Below, piece after piece: positions 34,493-43,363 of a stretch of 44,345 bases of DNA. The stretch lies in the NCBI GenBank assembly GCA_902586905.1, contig CACIJH010000011.1:1-44345 (forward strand), given 5' to 3'. The notes under the pieces are model-generated. The model saw only the letters and a program-made list of their open reading frames with translations, searched no databases and had not been told where the DNA came from. The translations under genes and the position numbers were made by a program. Source of the DNA: an uncultured Bacteroidota bacterium (GTDB taxonomy: Bacteria; Bacteroidota; Bacteroidia; Flavobacteriales; Flavobacteriaceae). Every line of letters starts with the position of its first letter. The stretch's first letter is position 1.

Positions 34493-35617
34493 TTAGGAAA
34501 CTGCCGAACAACCAGCCATGGTGGTAATCTTCACAATTTCTGTTGGGGGTAATTCTTTGTTTCGCAGCACAAGTTGCGTAATCAGTGATTGTGTGATACT
34601 TGTGAAGGCATTTTCGATCGCTCCACCTTGCAGTACAGCTGGCCTACCAACATCTCCTGCTTCCCGAAGACCCTGCACCAAGGGCAAGTCGCCGAGAAAT
34701 GGTACATCTATATCCTCTGCCAAGTACTTGGCACCATCTCTTCCGAAAATATAATATTTGTTTTCAGGGAGTTCCTCTGGAGTGAAATAGGACATATTCT
34801 CCACTATTCCTAAAACAGGTACTTGTATTGAATCTTGTTGAAACATCGCTACTCCTTTTTTGGCGTCAGCAAGTGCAACGGCCTGGGGTGTACTCACCAC
34901 AACAGCACCAGTGACAGGAAGGGCTTGCATAATACTGAGGTGAATATCTCCTGTTCCAGGTGGTAAATCGATCAGTAAAAAGTCTAGCGCACCCCAATCT
35001 GCATCGAAAATCATCTGATTCAGTGCCTTGGATGCCATCGGTCCTCGCCAAATAACTGCCTGATCAGGCTTTGTGAAGAAGCCAATCGATAACAGTTGAA
35101 CTCCATAGTTCTCAATTGGTTTCATTTTTGACTTGCCATCAACCTGTACAGACAGTGGACGTTCAAAAGCAACATCAAACATCAATGGCATGGATGGCCC
35201 ATATATATCTGCATCGAGAACACCAACCTTAAAACCCATGTTGGAAAGAGTAACTGCAAGATTGGCTGTTACTGTAGATTTACCAACGCCCCCTTTTCCA
35301 GAAGCGATCGCAATGATATTTTGAACCCCTTTCATTGGCTTTCCTTTAATGAGGTTTGACTTTTCTTCGGGAGTGTTCTTATGTGTAACTTTGACTTTAC
35401 ACGTATAGTCATCACTTATTTTCTCCCGCAAGGCAGCCCCAACATGTGCTTCTATCTTTTTTCTAGATTGCAAAGTCGGACTGTGCATCAATAGATCGAT
35501 AAGAACTTCCTTTCCCATGATCTGAACATTTGCCAATGCACCAGCATCTCCAATGCTTTGGGAAGAACCCAGCAGTGGAATGTCTTTGACAATTGACTCT
35601 ATGTCAGATTTTTTCAA
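34493..35617 (-). CDS. mrp: Mrp/ApbC-family iron-sulfur cluster carrier ATPase
   Basis: P-loop ATPase that carries iron-sulfur clusters, 374 residues. The N-terminal MIP18/DUF59 domain covers about 1-80. The Mrp ATPase domain starts with the deviant Walker A GKGGVGKST (107-115), followed by DADIYGPSMP and LIDLPPGTGD. The CxxC that holds the bridging cluster in many Mrp/ApbC proteins is absent after ENMSYF; the segment reads TPEELPENKYYIFG. A single Cys lies near the C-terminus (MAGCSAVS). This variant appears usual in the phylum. It is co-transcribed with the Nfu-type carrier. Confidence 0.94.
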   Translation of the reverse strand: MKKSDIESIVKDIPLLGSSQSIGDAGALANVQIMGKEVLIDLLMHSPTLQSRKKIEAHVGAALREKISDDYTCKVKVTHKNTPEEKSNLIKGKPMKGVQNIIAIASGKGGVGKSTVTANLAVTLSNMGFKVGVLDADIYGPSMPLMFDVAFERPLSVQVDGKSKMKPIENYGVQLLSIGFFTKPDQAVIWRGPMASKALNQMIFDADWGALDFLLIDLPPGTGDIHLSIMQALPVTGAVVVSTPQAVALADAKKGVAMFQQDSIQVPVLGIVENMSYFTPEELPENKYYIFGRDGAKYLAEDIDVPFLGDLPLVQGLREAGDVGRPAVLQGGAIENAFTSITQSLITQLVLRNKELPPTEIVKITTMAGCSAVS

Positions 35618-35670
35618 TTTTGCTTTTTTAAAATGATTCTAAATTACAAATATAGTACAAAGCCAGCAAC

Positions 35671-36009
35671 TTACATAGGGTTAACTGGATCCCAAAACAC
35701 TTGTTTGAAGTCAATGATTTGGTCATTTTCGATATGATGCCCTTCATTTTCCAACAACTGCTGCATCACCCTAGGTCCACCAAAATGGTGTTTCCCAGTG
35801 AGCAACCCATTTCGATTGACAACACGATGTGCAGGTACATCTAGTTTTGTATGCGCAGCGTTCATGGCCCAACCCACCATTCGTGCCGATCGACGCATGC
35901 CCAAACAAGCTGCAATTGCACCATAACTTGTCACACGACCCTCTGGAATTTGACGAACAATAGCATAAACACGGTTAAAGAAATCGGACTCATTTGACTT
36001 GTCACTCAT
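35671..36009 (-). CDS. Alkyltransferase-like (ATL) DNA-binding protein, MGMT family
   Basis: Protein of 112 residues made of only the DNA-binding/active-site domain of O6-alkylguanine-DNA alkyltransferase. The helix-turn-helix and arginine finger (YGAIAACLGMRRSARMVGWAM) are present. The methyl-accepting PCHR motif reads PAHR at 59-62, so Cys is replaced by Ala60 and the protein cannot take an alkyl group. Such ATL proteins are known to flag O6-alkylguanine for nucleotide excision repair, usually with Trp in this place. The gene overlaps trmB by 8 nt. Confidence 0.9.
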   Translation of the reverse strand: MSDKSNESDFFNRVYAIVRQIPEGRVTSYGAIAACLGMRRSARMVGWAMNAAHTKLDVPAHRVVNRNGLLTGKHHFGGPRVMQQLLENEGHHIENDQIIDFKQVFWDPVNPM

Positions 36010-36673
36010 AACTAAATCTTAGGTAGGTTATTGGGATTTTTTGAGCCAAATACTGTTGCTCATAAAAGGTTTGAATAGAAATCACATCTGTTGGTGCATG
36101 AACATATTTATATACATCATGATGTGCCATTTGAGGTTCAATTCCCATGCCGTCTAAAACACCAAGGGTATATCCATGCAGAAAAGAACTGTCAGTCTTT
36201 AGGTGTACAACTCCTTTTGGCTTGAGAACTCGCTGGTACTTCTGCAAAAATTCGGGGTTGGTCAACCTGTGTTTTGTGCGCTTGAACTTTAGTTGAGGAT
36301 CTGGAAAAGTCAGCCAAATTTCGGAAACTTCACCTGCAGCAAATACATGTTCAATCAGCTCGATTTGTGTTCGAATAAATGCAACATTAGTGAGTTGTTC
36401 TTCATGAGCTGTTTTTGCTCCTCTCCAAAAACGTGCCCCCTTGATGTCGATTCCAATATAGTTACAATCAGGATTTTGCTGTGCCAATGCAACTGTATAT
36501 TCACCTTTGCCACAGCCCAACTCTAGGATGATGGGGTTATTATTTTGAAAATATGTATGCCAGTTCGCTTTATAACCAAACAATTCATTGACCAGTGACT
36601 CCCTAGTTGGCTGAATCACATTGGGTAAAGTTTCATTTTCTTGAAAACGCTTTAGCTTATTCTTGCTGCCCAT
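36002..36673 (-). CDS. trmB: tRNA (guanine-N7-)-methyltransferase
   Basis: Methylates G46 in the variable loop of tRNAs using S-adenosylmethionine. It has 223 residues with the SAM motif ILELGCGKGEYT near 49-60, FIRTQIE, and the family signature IWLTFPDPQLKFKRTKHRL. Length is normal. It lies 6 nt after the histidine-kinase gene and overlaps the ATL gene, so a four-gene unit (response regulator, kinase, trmB, ATL) is likely. Confidence 0.96.
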   Translation of the reverse strand: MGSKNKLKRFQENETLPNVIQPTRESLVNELFGYKANWHTYFQNNNPIILELGCGKGEYTVALAQQNPDCNYIGIDIKGARFWRGAKTAHEEQLTNVAFIRTQIELIEHVFAAGEVSEIWLTFPDPQLKFKRTKHRLTNPEFLQKYQRVLKPKGVVHLKTDSSFLHGYTLGVLDGMGIEPQMAHHDVYKYVHAPTDVISIQTFYEQQYLAQKIPITYLRFSYE

Positions 36674-36679
36674 TGACTT

Positions 36680-37750
36680 CTATGTTTGGTCAACCGAGTA
36701 GGTTGCCTTGTCTAAGGTAAAAGAAAATTGAGAACCAATATCAACTTTACTTTCAACAAACATTTCTTGCTGATGTGCTTCAACGATGTGTTTCACGATC
36801 GAAAGCCCCAAGCCAGAGCCGCCATCTTTACGGCTTCCACTTTTATCAACGCGATAAAAACGCTCGAACAAACGTGGCAGATGCTCTTCTGCAATTCCCT
36901 CGCCATTGTCTGCAATATGAACAGTGATTGTGTGTTCATCAACGTCTTCAAAACGAACTTCTGTTGTCCCCTTTTTCTTTCCGTATTTAATCGAATTTAC
37001 AATCAGATTTATCACAACTTGTTGAATTCTTTCCTCATCTGCATGAACTTCAATCGGAAACAAATAATTTTTGTCAAATTCTAATGATATATTGGCTTTG
37101 GCGGCTCGAATTTCTAGCAATTCAAATATATTTCTAACGTGCTCCACAATATCAAAATTTGACATCACTAGTGCTTGATTTTGTGTCTCAAGTTGTGTCA
37201 GCAAATCCAAATCTTTTACAATATAAAGCAGTCTATTGACCCCTTTGCTTGCTCGAGTGATATATTTTTTATTGACTTTTTCATCATACAAAGCACCATC
37301 TGATAAGGTCGATAAATATCCTTGAACTGTAAACAAAGGGGTTTTAAGTTCATGCGCTACATTGCCTAAAAACTCTTTTCTAAAGGCATCTTGACTTTTT
37401 AAAGTGGTGATTTCTAATTTTCGCTTCGAAACAATTTCTTTAACCCTCTCTTCCAACTCCTTCAAATCAATGACTTCATTGGCTTGATAGAAGACTTCAT
37501 TTTCCGCAGAAAAATCTTTGAAAAGTTCTTTGAGGTGGGTGTCTAGGAGTTTATTGATTTGTCTGTTGAGCCAGAAATAAAGAGCGAACGAAAAAATGAC
37601 CCCTAATCCGATTGAAAGGGTTAGGATATTGGGTGAAAATGGGTCTTGATTAAAAAGGACATAGCTCGAAAGAGAAACTGCGATTACAACAATCAATAGA
37701 CAGGCAGTTGAGTATGCAATGGCAAGTGACTTTCGTTTCTTTGTTAGCAC
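36680..37750 (-). CDS. Sensor histidine kinase, PhoR-like
   Basis: Inner-membrane two-component sensor, 356 residues. Two membrane helices lie at about 10-33 and 42-61 with almost no periplasmic loop between them, so sensing may be within the membrane or through a partner. A linker helix follows, then the HisKA domain with His133 in NVAHELKTPLF, and the HATPase domain with NLIVNSIKYG, DNGEGI and GSGLGLSIV. The start is a GTG at 37750, 10 nt after the response-regulator stop. The pair resembles PhoR/PhoB, but the stimulus is not shown here. Confidence 0.93.
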   Translation of the reverse strand: MLTKKRKSLAIAYSTACLLIVVIAVSLSSYVLFNQDPFSPNILTLSIGLGVIFSFALYFWLNRQINKLLDTHLKELFKDFSAENEVFYQANEVIDLKELEERVKEIVSKRKLEITTLKSQDAFRKEFLGNVAHELKTPLFTVQGYLSTLSDGALYDEKVNKKYITRASKGVNRLLYIVKDLDLLTQLETQNQALVMSNFDIVEHVRNIFELLEIRAAKANISLEFDKNYLFPIEVHADEERIQQVVINLIVNSIKYGKKKGTTEVRFEDVDEHTITVHIADNGEGIAEEHLPRLFERFYRVDKSGSRKDGGSGLGLSIVKHIVEAHQQEMFVESKVDIGSQFSFTLDKATYSVDQT

Positions 37751-37760
37751 AAGAGTTCAT

Positions 37761-38447
37761 TTAGATGACGTATTTGTATCCAACACCTTTCACTGTTTTG
37801 AAGTGTCGATCGCCAATTTTTTCTCTTAGTTTACGTATGTGTACGTCAATTGTACGTCCACCAACGATGACCTCGTTTCCCCAAACACGATCGAGAATTA
37901 CTTCACGCTCAAAAACTTTGTTGGGCTTACTCGCCAAAAGCGAAAGGAGCTCAAATTCTTTTCTAGGAAGAATTTTTTCATCACCCTCATATATGATTTT
38001 ATATTCTTCACGATTGACAACAAGGCTACCGGCTTCAATTATTTTACTGCTTTCTTTCCCATCACTAACTCGACGTAAAAGTGATTTAACCTTACTGATG
38101 AGGACTTTAATTTTCACTGGTTTTGTGATGTAGTCATCTGCACCAGCTTCCAAACCTGCAACCTGTGTGTAATCCTCACTGCGAGCAGTCAGAAAAACAA
38201 TGATAAACTTTTCTCCCAACTTGGGTATTTTTCGCAAGTTCTCACATGCCTCAATCCCATCCAAGACGGGCATCATAACATCAAGTAAAATTAAGTGTGG
38301 AGACTTGCTTTTAGCTTTTTCAATAGCCTCTTCTCCATTGGTAGCAGTGTAAACTTTATAACCCTCATTAGATAAATTATAACTCATGAACTCTAAGATG
38401 TCTGGTTCATCATCAACGAGTAAAATCTTAATCATATTTTTATCCAT
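37761..38447 (-). CDS. OmpR/PhoB-family response regulator
   Basis: DNA-binding partner of the adjacent kinase, 228 residues from the ATG at 38447. The receiver domain has the acidic pair in LLVDDEPD, phospho-acceptor Asp56 in LILLDVMMP, the switch Thr in FLTAR and Lys in ITKPVK. The C-terminal winged helix (RKEFELLSLLASKPNKVF, DVHIRKLREKIG) is of OmpR type. A longer in-frame start at 38486 would lie upstream of the predicted promoter and was rejected. Met5 (38435) is a possible alternative start. Confidence 0.95.
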   Translation of the reverse strand: MDKNMIKILLVDDEPDILEFMSYNLSNEGYKVYTATNGEEAIEKAKSKSPHLILLDVMMPVLDGIEACENLRKIPKLGEKFIIVFLTARSEDYTQVAGLEAGADDYITKPVKIKVLISKVKSLLRRVSDGKESSKIIEAGSLVVNREEYKIIYEGDEKILPRKEFELLSLLASKPNKVFEREVILDRVWGNEVIVGGRTIDVHIRKLREKIGDRHFKTVKGVGYKYVI

Positions 38448-38461
38448 TATACGCCAAAACC

Positions 38462-38469
38462 CAAATGTA
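38462..38469 (-). promoter_or_regulatory. Predicted promoter of the response regulator-kinase-trmB-ATL unit
   Basis: TACATTTG on the minus strand is a perfect TAnnTTTG with a TTG 18 nt upstream. It places the transcript start a few bases before the ATG at 38447, with a leader under 15 nt. Confidence 0.6.
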
Positions 38470-38539
38470 TAAAATTTATAGCTCAATCAACTGCTGAAAC
38501 ATTAGCTTAATGTTAAAAATGTAAATTTGATATCGATTT

Positions 38540-39505
38540 ATGAACCAACTATCGTTTTACCAATCATCAGAAGCATTTGACCTGCAAGCGATTCAATTGT
38601 ATGAAAAGCAGTTCTCAAACAACCCTATTTATCGTTCGTTTTGCGATTTGGTTCACAAACATCCTAGCGATTGTGAATCTGTTATAGAGATCCCTTATTT
38701 ACCCATTTCCTTCTTCAAAACACACAAAGTCCTCACAGGAAATCTAGAGTGTTCACATACTTTTGAAAGCAGTGGAACGGGAGGCAAAACAAGCTCACAT
38801 TATGTAGCAGATATTGAGGTTTATGAGCAGAGTTTTTTCAATTGTTTTGAATTGTTTTATGGGCATCCCAACCAATTTTCTGTGATTGGTCTGCTGCCTG
38901 GATACTTGGAAAAACCCAATTCATCTTTGATCTACATGATGCAAAAGTTGATTGAAATGTCGGATTGTGCAGACAGTGGTTTTTATCTAGACAACTACCA
39001 AAAACTACATGATGTTTTGAAATATCGCGAACAGGCCAATCAAAAAACTTTTTTGCTGGGAGTAAGCTTTGCTCTCATGGATTTTGCAGAACAATTTCCA
39101 AGCTCATTGCAGCATACTATCGTGGTCGAAACTGGGGGTATGAAAGGGCGTCGCAATGAACTGGTGCGTGAAGAACTTCATGCACAACTCAAGCAAAATC
39201 TAGATGTTGAGGGTATTCAGTCAGAGTATGGAATGACAGAACTACTCTCACAAGCCTATGCAAAAGACAATGGGCGATTTCGCTGTCCACCTTGGATGAA
39301 AGTCTTTGTTCGAAATCCAAACAACCCTTTGGATATTCAAGCACATGGAACAGGGTGTCTTAACATTATTGATCTGGCAAATAAAAATTCTTGTGCTTTT
39401 ATCGGAACCGATGACCTAGGCAGGGTTTATTCTGATGGTTCTTTTGAGGTAATCGGTAGAGCTGATTCGAGTGACGTTAGAGGGTGTAATCTAATGGTTA
39501 GTTGA
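38540..39505 (+). CDS. LuxE-like acyl-protein synthetase/acyltransferase
   Basis: Protein of 321 residues related to LuxE/PF04443, an adenylate-forming fold that activates fatty acids in the lux system. The N-terminal part has [14 protein letters not shown]. The nucleotide-loop-like motif is [13 protein letters not shown] near residues 76-88. [11 protein letters not shown] and [11 protein letters not shown] correspond to later adenylation motifs. There are no luxCD or luciferase genes nearby, so light production is not implied. Such lone LuxE-like genes occur in flavobacteria with unknown function. Its last 8 bases overlap the convergent tyrS. Confidence 0.82.
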   Translation: MNQLSFYQSSEAFDLQAIQLYEKQFSNNPIYRSFCDLVHKHPSDCESVIEIPYLPISFFKTHKVLTGNLECSHTFESSGTGGKTSSHYVADIEVYEQSFFNCFELFYGHPNQFSVIGLLPGYLEKPNSSLIYMMQKLIEMSDCADSGFYLDNYQKLHDVLKYREQANQKTFLLGVSFALMDFAEQFPSSLQHTIVVETGGMKGRRNELVREELHAQLKQNLDVEGIQSEYGMTELLSQAYAKDNGRFRCPPWMKVFVRNPNNPLDIQAHGTGCLNIIDLANKNSCAFIGTDDLGRVYSDGSFEVIGRADSSDVRGCNLMVS

Positions 39506-40793
39506 ACACCACCAAAAAGTAGTTCTTTTTTCCACGTTGAAGCAACAAATAGCGATCGCATATGAGATCGGATGCTTGTGCAGTAAACGACTCGTTTATC
39601 TTTTCTTTATTTATTGAAATCGAGTTCTCTTTCAGTGCTCGTCTAGCTTCGCCATTTGAGGATAAGAATCCTGTTGAGGAAGCGAGTAAATCTATAGCCG
39701 TGCATCCTTCTGCTAGGGTCGACTTGGTTAAGGTGGCTTGAGGAACACCTTCAAACAAATCCAAAAAGGTTGCTTCATCCAGTTCCTTTAGCGATGCCGA
39801 AGTTGCTTTTCCAAAGAGGATTTCTGATGCTTGTACAGCCAATAACCTTTCTTCTTCAGAGTGTACCATCCTTGTCACTTCATCTGCTAGGGTCTTTTGA
39901 AGCTTACGCATATGTGGGGCTTCTTGGTGTTCTGCAATGAGATTAGCTATCGTTTTTTCATCCAAAAAGGTGAATATTTTGATATAGCGCTCTGCATCAT
40001 CATCAGAGGTGTTTAGCCAATATTGATAAAATTTATAAGGAGACGTTTTGGTTTTATCCAACCAAACATTGCCTTCTTCTGTTTTTCCAAACTTGGTGCC
40101 ATCTGCTTTGGTAATCAAAGGGCAAGTAAGCGCATAGGCCTTACCACCTGCTTTTCGACGCACGAGCTCTGTGCCAGTGGTGATGTTACCCCACTGATCA
40201 CTTCCACCCATTTGCAACAAGCAGTTGTGATGTTCATACAAATGAAGAAAATCATACCCTTGAATCAATTGATAGCTGAACTCGGTGAAGGACATCCCTT
40301 CTTTGGCTTTGCTCCCAAGGCGCTTTTTTACAGAGTCTTTGGCCATCAAATAATTGACTGTCAAATGCTTGCCAATATCTCTTGCAAAATCAATCAGTGA
40401 AAAGCCAGACATCCAGTCGTAGTTGTTGACGATCTTGGCGTCATTGGGAGAATTTTTATCGAAATCCAAAAAACGGCTGAGCTGGGTTTCAATCCCTTTC
40501 ACATTTTTTTCAAGTGTTTCTTTATCGAGTAAATTTCGTTCCTGTGATTTGCCTGATGGATCACCAATCATCCCAGTAGCACCTCCGATCAAAGCAATAG
40601 GACTGTGCCCTGCTTTCTGAAAATGCATCAAGATCATAATCTGTACCAAACTCCCAATGTGCAAGGAGTCGGCGGTGGGGTCAAAACCGATGTAGCCAGC
40701 TGTTGACTTTTCTTTCAATACCTTCTCAGTGTCGGGCATGATGTCATGAATCATCCCTCTCCACTCTAGTTCTGCTACAAAGTTTTTTGCCAT
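39498..40793 (-). CDS. tyrS: Tyrosine--tRNA ligase
   Basis: Class I synthetase that charges tRNA-Tyr, 431 residues from the ATG at 40793 ([17 protein letters not shown]). In-frame upstream starts at 40835 and 40826 add an unusual hydrophilic tail and were not chosen. The HIGH-like motif is DSLHIGSL and the KMSKS-like motif is KFGKT, typical of bacterial TyrS type 1. Tyrosine-pocket blocks [10 protein letters not shown] and [11 protein letters not shown] are present. The C-terminal S4 RNA-binding domain covers about 355-425. It lies 53 nt after the DUF4296 gene and overlaps the convergent LuxE-like gene. Confidence 0.96.
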   Translation of the reverse strand: MAKNFVAELEWRGMIHDIMPDTEKVLKEKSTAGYIGFDPTADSLHIGSLVQIMILMHFQKAGHSPIALIGGATGMIGDPSGKSQERNLLDKETLEKNVKGIETQLSRFLDFDKNSPNDAKIVNNYDWMSGFSLIDFARDIGKHLTVNYLMAKDSVKKRLGSKAKEGMSFTEFSYQLIQGYDFLHLYEHHNCLLQMGGSDQWGNITTGTELVRRKAGGKAYALTCPLITKADGTKFGKTEEGNVWLDKTKTSPYKFYQYWLNTSDDDAERYIKIFTFLDEKTIANLIAEHQEAPHMRKLQKTLADEVTRMVHSEEERLLAVQASEILFGKATSASLKELDEATFLDLFEGVPQATLTKSTLAEGCTAIDLLASSTGFLSSNGEARRALKENSISINKEKINESFTAQASDLICDRYLLLQRGKKNYFLVVFN

Positions 40794-40846
40794 TGGTTTA
40801 GAATTACACAAATATAAGTCCTTCATGCTGATCAAAAAAGCATAGA

Positions 40847-41245
40847 CTATTCATCCATTATTATTTTGGGAGACAGTTTCTTTCCAATAGAATCGATTGC
40901 TATTTTTTCGTTCTGGATTTCCTCCACTCTTTTTTCAAAATCCTCCAATTTTTTTTTAGCTGCGCTTGTAATGCGCAAGTATGCTTTTGGTTGCTTTGCG
41001 TAGTAGGCGTTACTTACAGCAAACTGTGTACTATCGATATTGTGGTACTGGTAAAATGACTCCCCATCCAAGCCAATTCTAGTTTTTTCTCCCTTAATCA
41101 CAAAGGCCTTACTGGCATCAAATAGTGCAAGCTCGAAAATCAAATCGGCCATTTTCTCCTCTCCAATTAGATTTTCTGGTTTTTCTTGATCAACTTGCCC
41201 ACAAGACAAAAACAGCAAAAACGGCAAAAACAAGTGATTTTTCAT
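40847..41245 (-). CDS. DUF4296 lipoprotein
   Basis: Small envelope lipoprotein of 132 residues. The N-terminus [13 protein letters not shown] gives a lipobox with Cys near residue 15. Then follow a helical region ([21 protein letters not shown]) and a Lys/Glu-rich C-terminal helix. This matches the flavobacterial DUF4296 family, whose function is unknown. Its start overlaps the pyrC stop by 4 nt (ATGA type), so it is co-translated with pyrC. No enzymatic motif is visible. Confidence 0.85.
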   Translation of the reverse strand: MKNHLFLPFLLFLSCGQVDQEKPENLIGEEKMADLIFELALFDASKAFVIKGEKTRIGLDGESFYQYHNIDSTQFAVSNAYYAKQPKAYLRITSAAKKKLEDFEKRVEEIQNEKIAIDSIGKKLSPKIIMDE

Positions 41246-42585
41246 CTTTTAAATTTTACAGCCATCGCAGCACTTTCACTTGAAAACACACCATTATCAT
41301 AGGTCAAAAATCCATTCACAATTGATTGCGTTACACGCGACCGAAAGCGCTGCCCTTCGAGAGGCGACCAGCCACATTTGTAAAGGATGTTTTCTTTAGA
41401 AACAGTATAGGGCGCATCCATATCTACAAGTACCAAATCTGCAAAATATCCCTCGCGAACAAATCCTCGTCGATCGATATCAAATAGTTTTGCAGGGTTA
41501 TGTGCCATTTTTTCAACGATTTTTTCTATCGAAATTTTTCCTTGTAAATGAGATTCCAATAACACAGACAAAGCGTGTTGGACCATTGGACCACCCGAGG
41601 GAGCTTTGGTATATGGATTCATTTTTTCTTCCATCGTATGAGGTGCATGGTCAGTGGCAATAATATCAATTCGATCATCATTGAGTGCTGTCCAAAGACC
41701 ATGACGATCTTGAGCTGTTTTTACAGCTGGATTCCACTTGATCAAACTCTCTTTTTCGTCATAATCAGCATCTGAAAACCAAAGGTGATGAATACAAACC
41801 TCTGACGTTATATTCTTTGTTTTTACATCAGAATGACTGTCAAACAATTGGGTTTCTTTTGCTGTTGACAGATGAAATACATGAAGTCTTGCACCTGTTT
41901 CTTTGGCAAGTGAAACAGCAGTGGATGAGGAAAGATAACAAGCCTCTTCAGATCGAATCTGAGGGTGAAAAGACATAGGAATATCATCACCATATTTTTC
42001 GATAAAAACCGACAAATTGTGTCGAATGGTTTGTTCATCTTCACAGTGAACAGAGATTGGGAGTTTTGTGTTTGAAAAAATCTCTCGCAAAACCTCAGGC
42101 TTATCAACCAGCATATTGCCAGTCGATGAGCCAAGAAATAACTTGATTCCTGGCACAAGTTGGGGGTCAACGGCGAAAACTTCGTTGAGGTTGTCATTGG
42201 TACCCCCAAACATGAATCCAAAATTGGCCCAAGAAGATGTTTTGGCAATTTCAATTTTGTTTTGAAATTCACTCCAGTTGGTCGTTTGGGGGTTCGTGTT
42301 TGGCATTTCAAAAAAGGTGGTAATACCCCCAGCAACTGCAGCACGACTTTCTGTTTCTATTGTGCCTTTGTGCGTGAGTCCAGGCTCGCGAAAATGAACT
42401 TGATCATCGATGAGCCCAGGTAGTAACAACTTACCCATTGCGTTGATTTCAACATCTGCCACATCATCGATTTGAGGCGCAATTTTAGAAATGAAAGCAC
42501 CCTCGACGAAAAGATCAAGGGTTTTGATTTGCCCCTCGTTTACGACTTTTGCATTGCGAATCAAGAGTGTTTGATTATTTGGCAT
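41242..42585 (-). CDS. pyrC: Dihydroorotase
   Basis: Third step of pyrimidine synthesis, closing carbamoyl-aspartate to dihydroorotate. The 447 residues have the amidohydrolase fold. The first metal motif, normally DxHxH, reads D60-D-Q62-V-H64 (LIDDQVHFREPG), so the first metal His is Gln. The other ligands look intact: GIKLFLGSSTGNML with the Lys, SVHCED, HVFHLSTA and ATDHAPH. Conservation of the remainder argues for an active enzyme. It overlaps the glycosyltransferase by 11 nt and DUF4296 by 4 nt, so this is a tightly packed operon. Confidence 0.93.
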   Translation of the reverse strand: MPNNQTLLIRNAKVVNEGQIKTLDLFVEGAFISKIAPQIDDVADVEINAMGKLLLPGLIDDQVHFREPGLTHKGTIETESRAAVAGGITTFFEMPNTNPQTTNWSEFQNKIEIAKTSSWANFGFMFGGTNDNLNEVFAVDPQLVPGIKLFLGSSTGNMLVDKPEVLREIFSNTKLPISVHCEDEQTIRHNLSVFIEKYGDDIPMSFHPQIRSEEACYLSSSTAVSLAKETGARLHVFHLSTAKETQLFDSHSDVKTKNITSEVCIHHLWFSDADYDEKESLIKWNPAVKTAQDRHGLWTALNDDRIDIIATDHAPHTMEEKMNPYTKAPSGGPMVQHALSVLLESHLQGKISIEKIVEKMAHNPAKLFDIDRRGFVREGYFADLVLVDMDAPYTVSKENILYKCGWSPLEGQRFRSRVTQSIVNGFLTYDNGVFSSESAAMAVKFKR

Positions 42586-43297
42586 ACAAGCTTTTTATTT
42601 TCATCAAAATTATACCAAAAATAGCTTCACTAATAATTGATCGGTTCATTTTTGAAACCCCTCGCGTGCGATCTGTGAATACAACAGGTATCTCCTTCAA
42701 ACGAAAATTCTTGATCCATGCTTTGAATTTCATTTCAATTTGAAAAGCATAGCCAGAAAAACGAATGTTTTCTTGTATAATAGCTTGAATTACTTCTTTT
42801 TTATATCCCACAAAGCCCGCAGTGGTATCTTTAATAGGCATTCGAGTAATCAAACGAACGTATAGTGAGGCGAAATAGGACAGTAAAATTCGAGACAAAG
42901 GCCAATTGATGACTTGAATTCCACGAACATATCTCGATCCCACAACAACATCTGCCTTGTCCTGCTGCAGTATATCATATAATTTGGTCAGGTCATAAGG
43001 GTCATGGGAAAAATCAGCATCCATTTCGAATAAATATTGATAATTTCGATCCAATGCCCATTGAAATGCCTCGAGATAAGCAGGGCCCAAGCCTTCTTTG
43101 GTTGGTCGTTTCAGTAGGTGTAAACGGTCTTTGTATTTTGGCTGTAGTGCTTCGACCAATTGAGCAGTTCCGTCTGGCGAATCATCATCTACAACCAGCA
43201 TTTCAAAAGGATAATCTAAAGCCATCACAACTCCAACCAATTCCTCGATGTTTTCGGCTTCGTTGTAGGTGGGAACAATAACTAGCTTTTCTTTCAT
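42575..43297 (-). CDS. Polyprenol-phosphate mannosyltransferase-like GT2 enzyme
   Basis: Glycosyltransferase family 2 enzyme resembling dolichol/polyprenol monophosphomannose synthase, 240 residues from the ATG at 43297. It would transfer a sugar from a nucleotide donor to a lipid phosphate carrier at the inner membrane. VIVPTYNEAENIEELV starts the GT-A fold, VVDDDSPDGTA and DADFSHDP hold the metal-binding Asp residues, and GSRYVRG is typical of DPM1. A longer frame from 43342 lies across the promoter of the divergent gene and was not used. It is first in the unit with pyrC and DUF4296. Confidence 0.92.
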   Translation of the reverse strand: MKEKLVIVPTYNEAENIEELVGVVMALDYPFEMLVVDDDSPDGTAQLVEALQPKYKDRLHLLKRPTKEGLGPAYLEAFQWALDRNYQYLFEMDADFSHDPYDLTKLYDILQQDKADVVVGSRYVRGIQVINWPLSRILLSYFASLYVRLITRMPIKDTTAGFVGYKKEVIQAIIQENIRFSGYAFQIEMKFKAWIKNFRLKEIPVVFTDRTRGVSKMNRSIISEAIFGIILMKIKSLYAK

Positions 43298-43351
43298 GAT
43301 ATCGCAAAACAAAAGTAGGGAATTCGGCGGTCTTGTTCCCATACCATTGTT

Positions 43352-43359
43352 TACTTTTG
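43352..43359 (+). promoter_or_regulatory. Predicted -7 element (TACTTTTG) before the DUF4271 gene
   Basis: Perfect TAnnTTTG. It ends 4 nt before the GTG at 43364. Either that GTG is translated from a nearly leaderless mRNA, or the ATG at 43412 is the true start. Confidence 0.55.
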
Positions 43360-43363
43360 CACT

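Noticed and set aside
38540-39505. Bioluminescence gene cluster
   Set aside because: A lone LuxE-like gene without luxAB, luxC or luxD does not support it.
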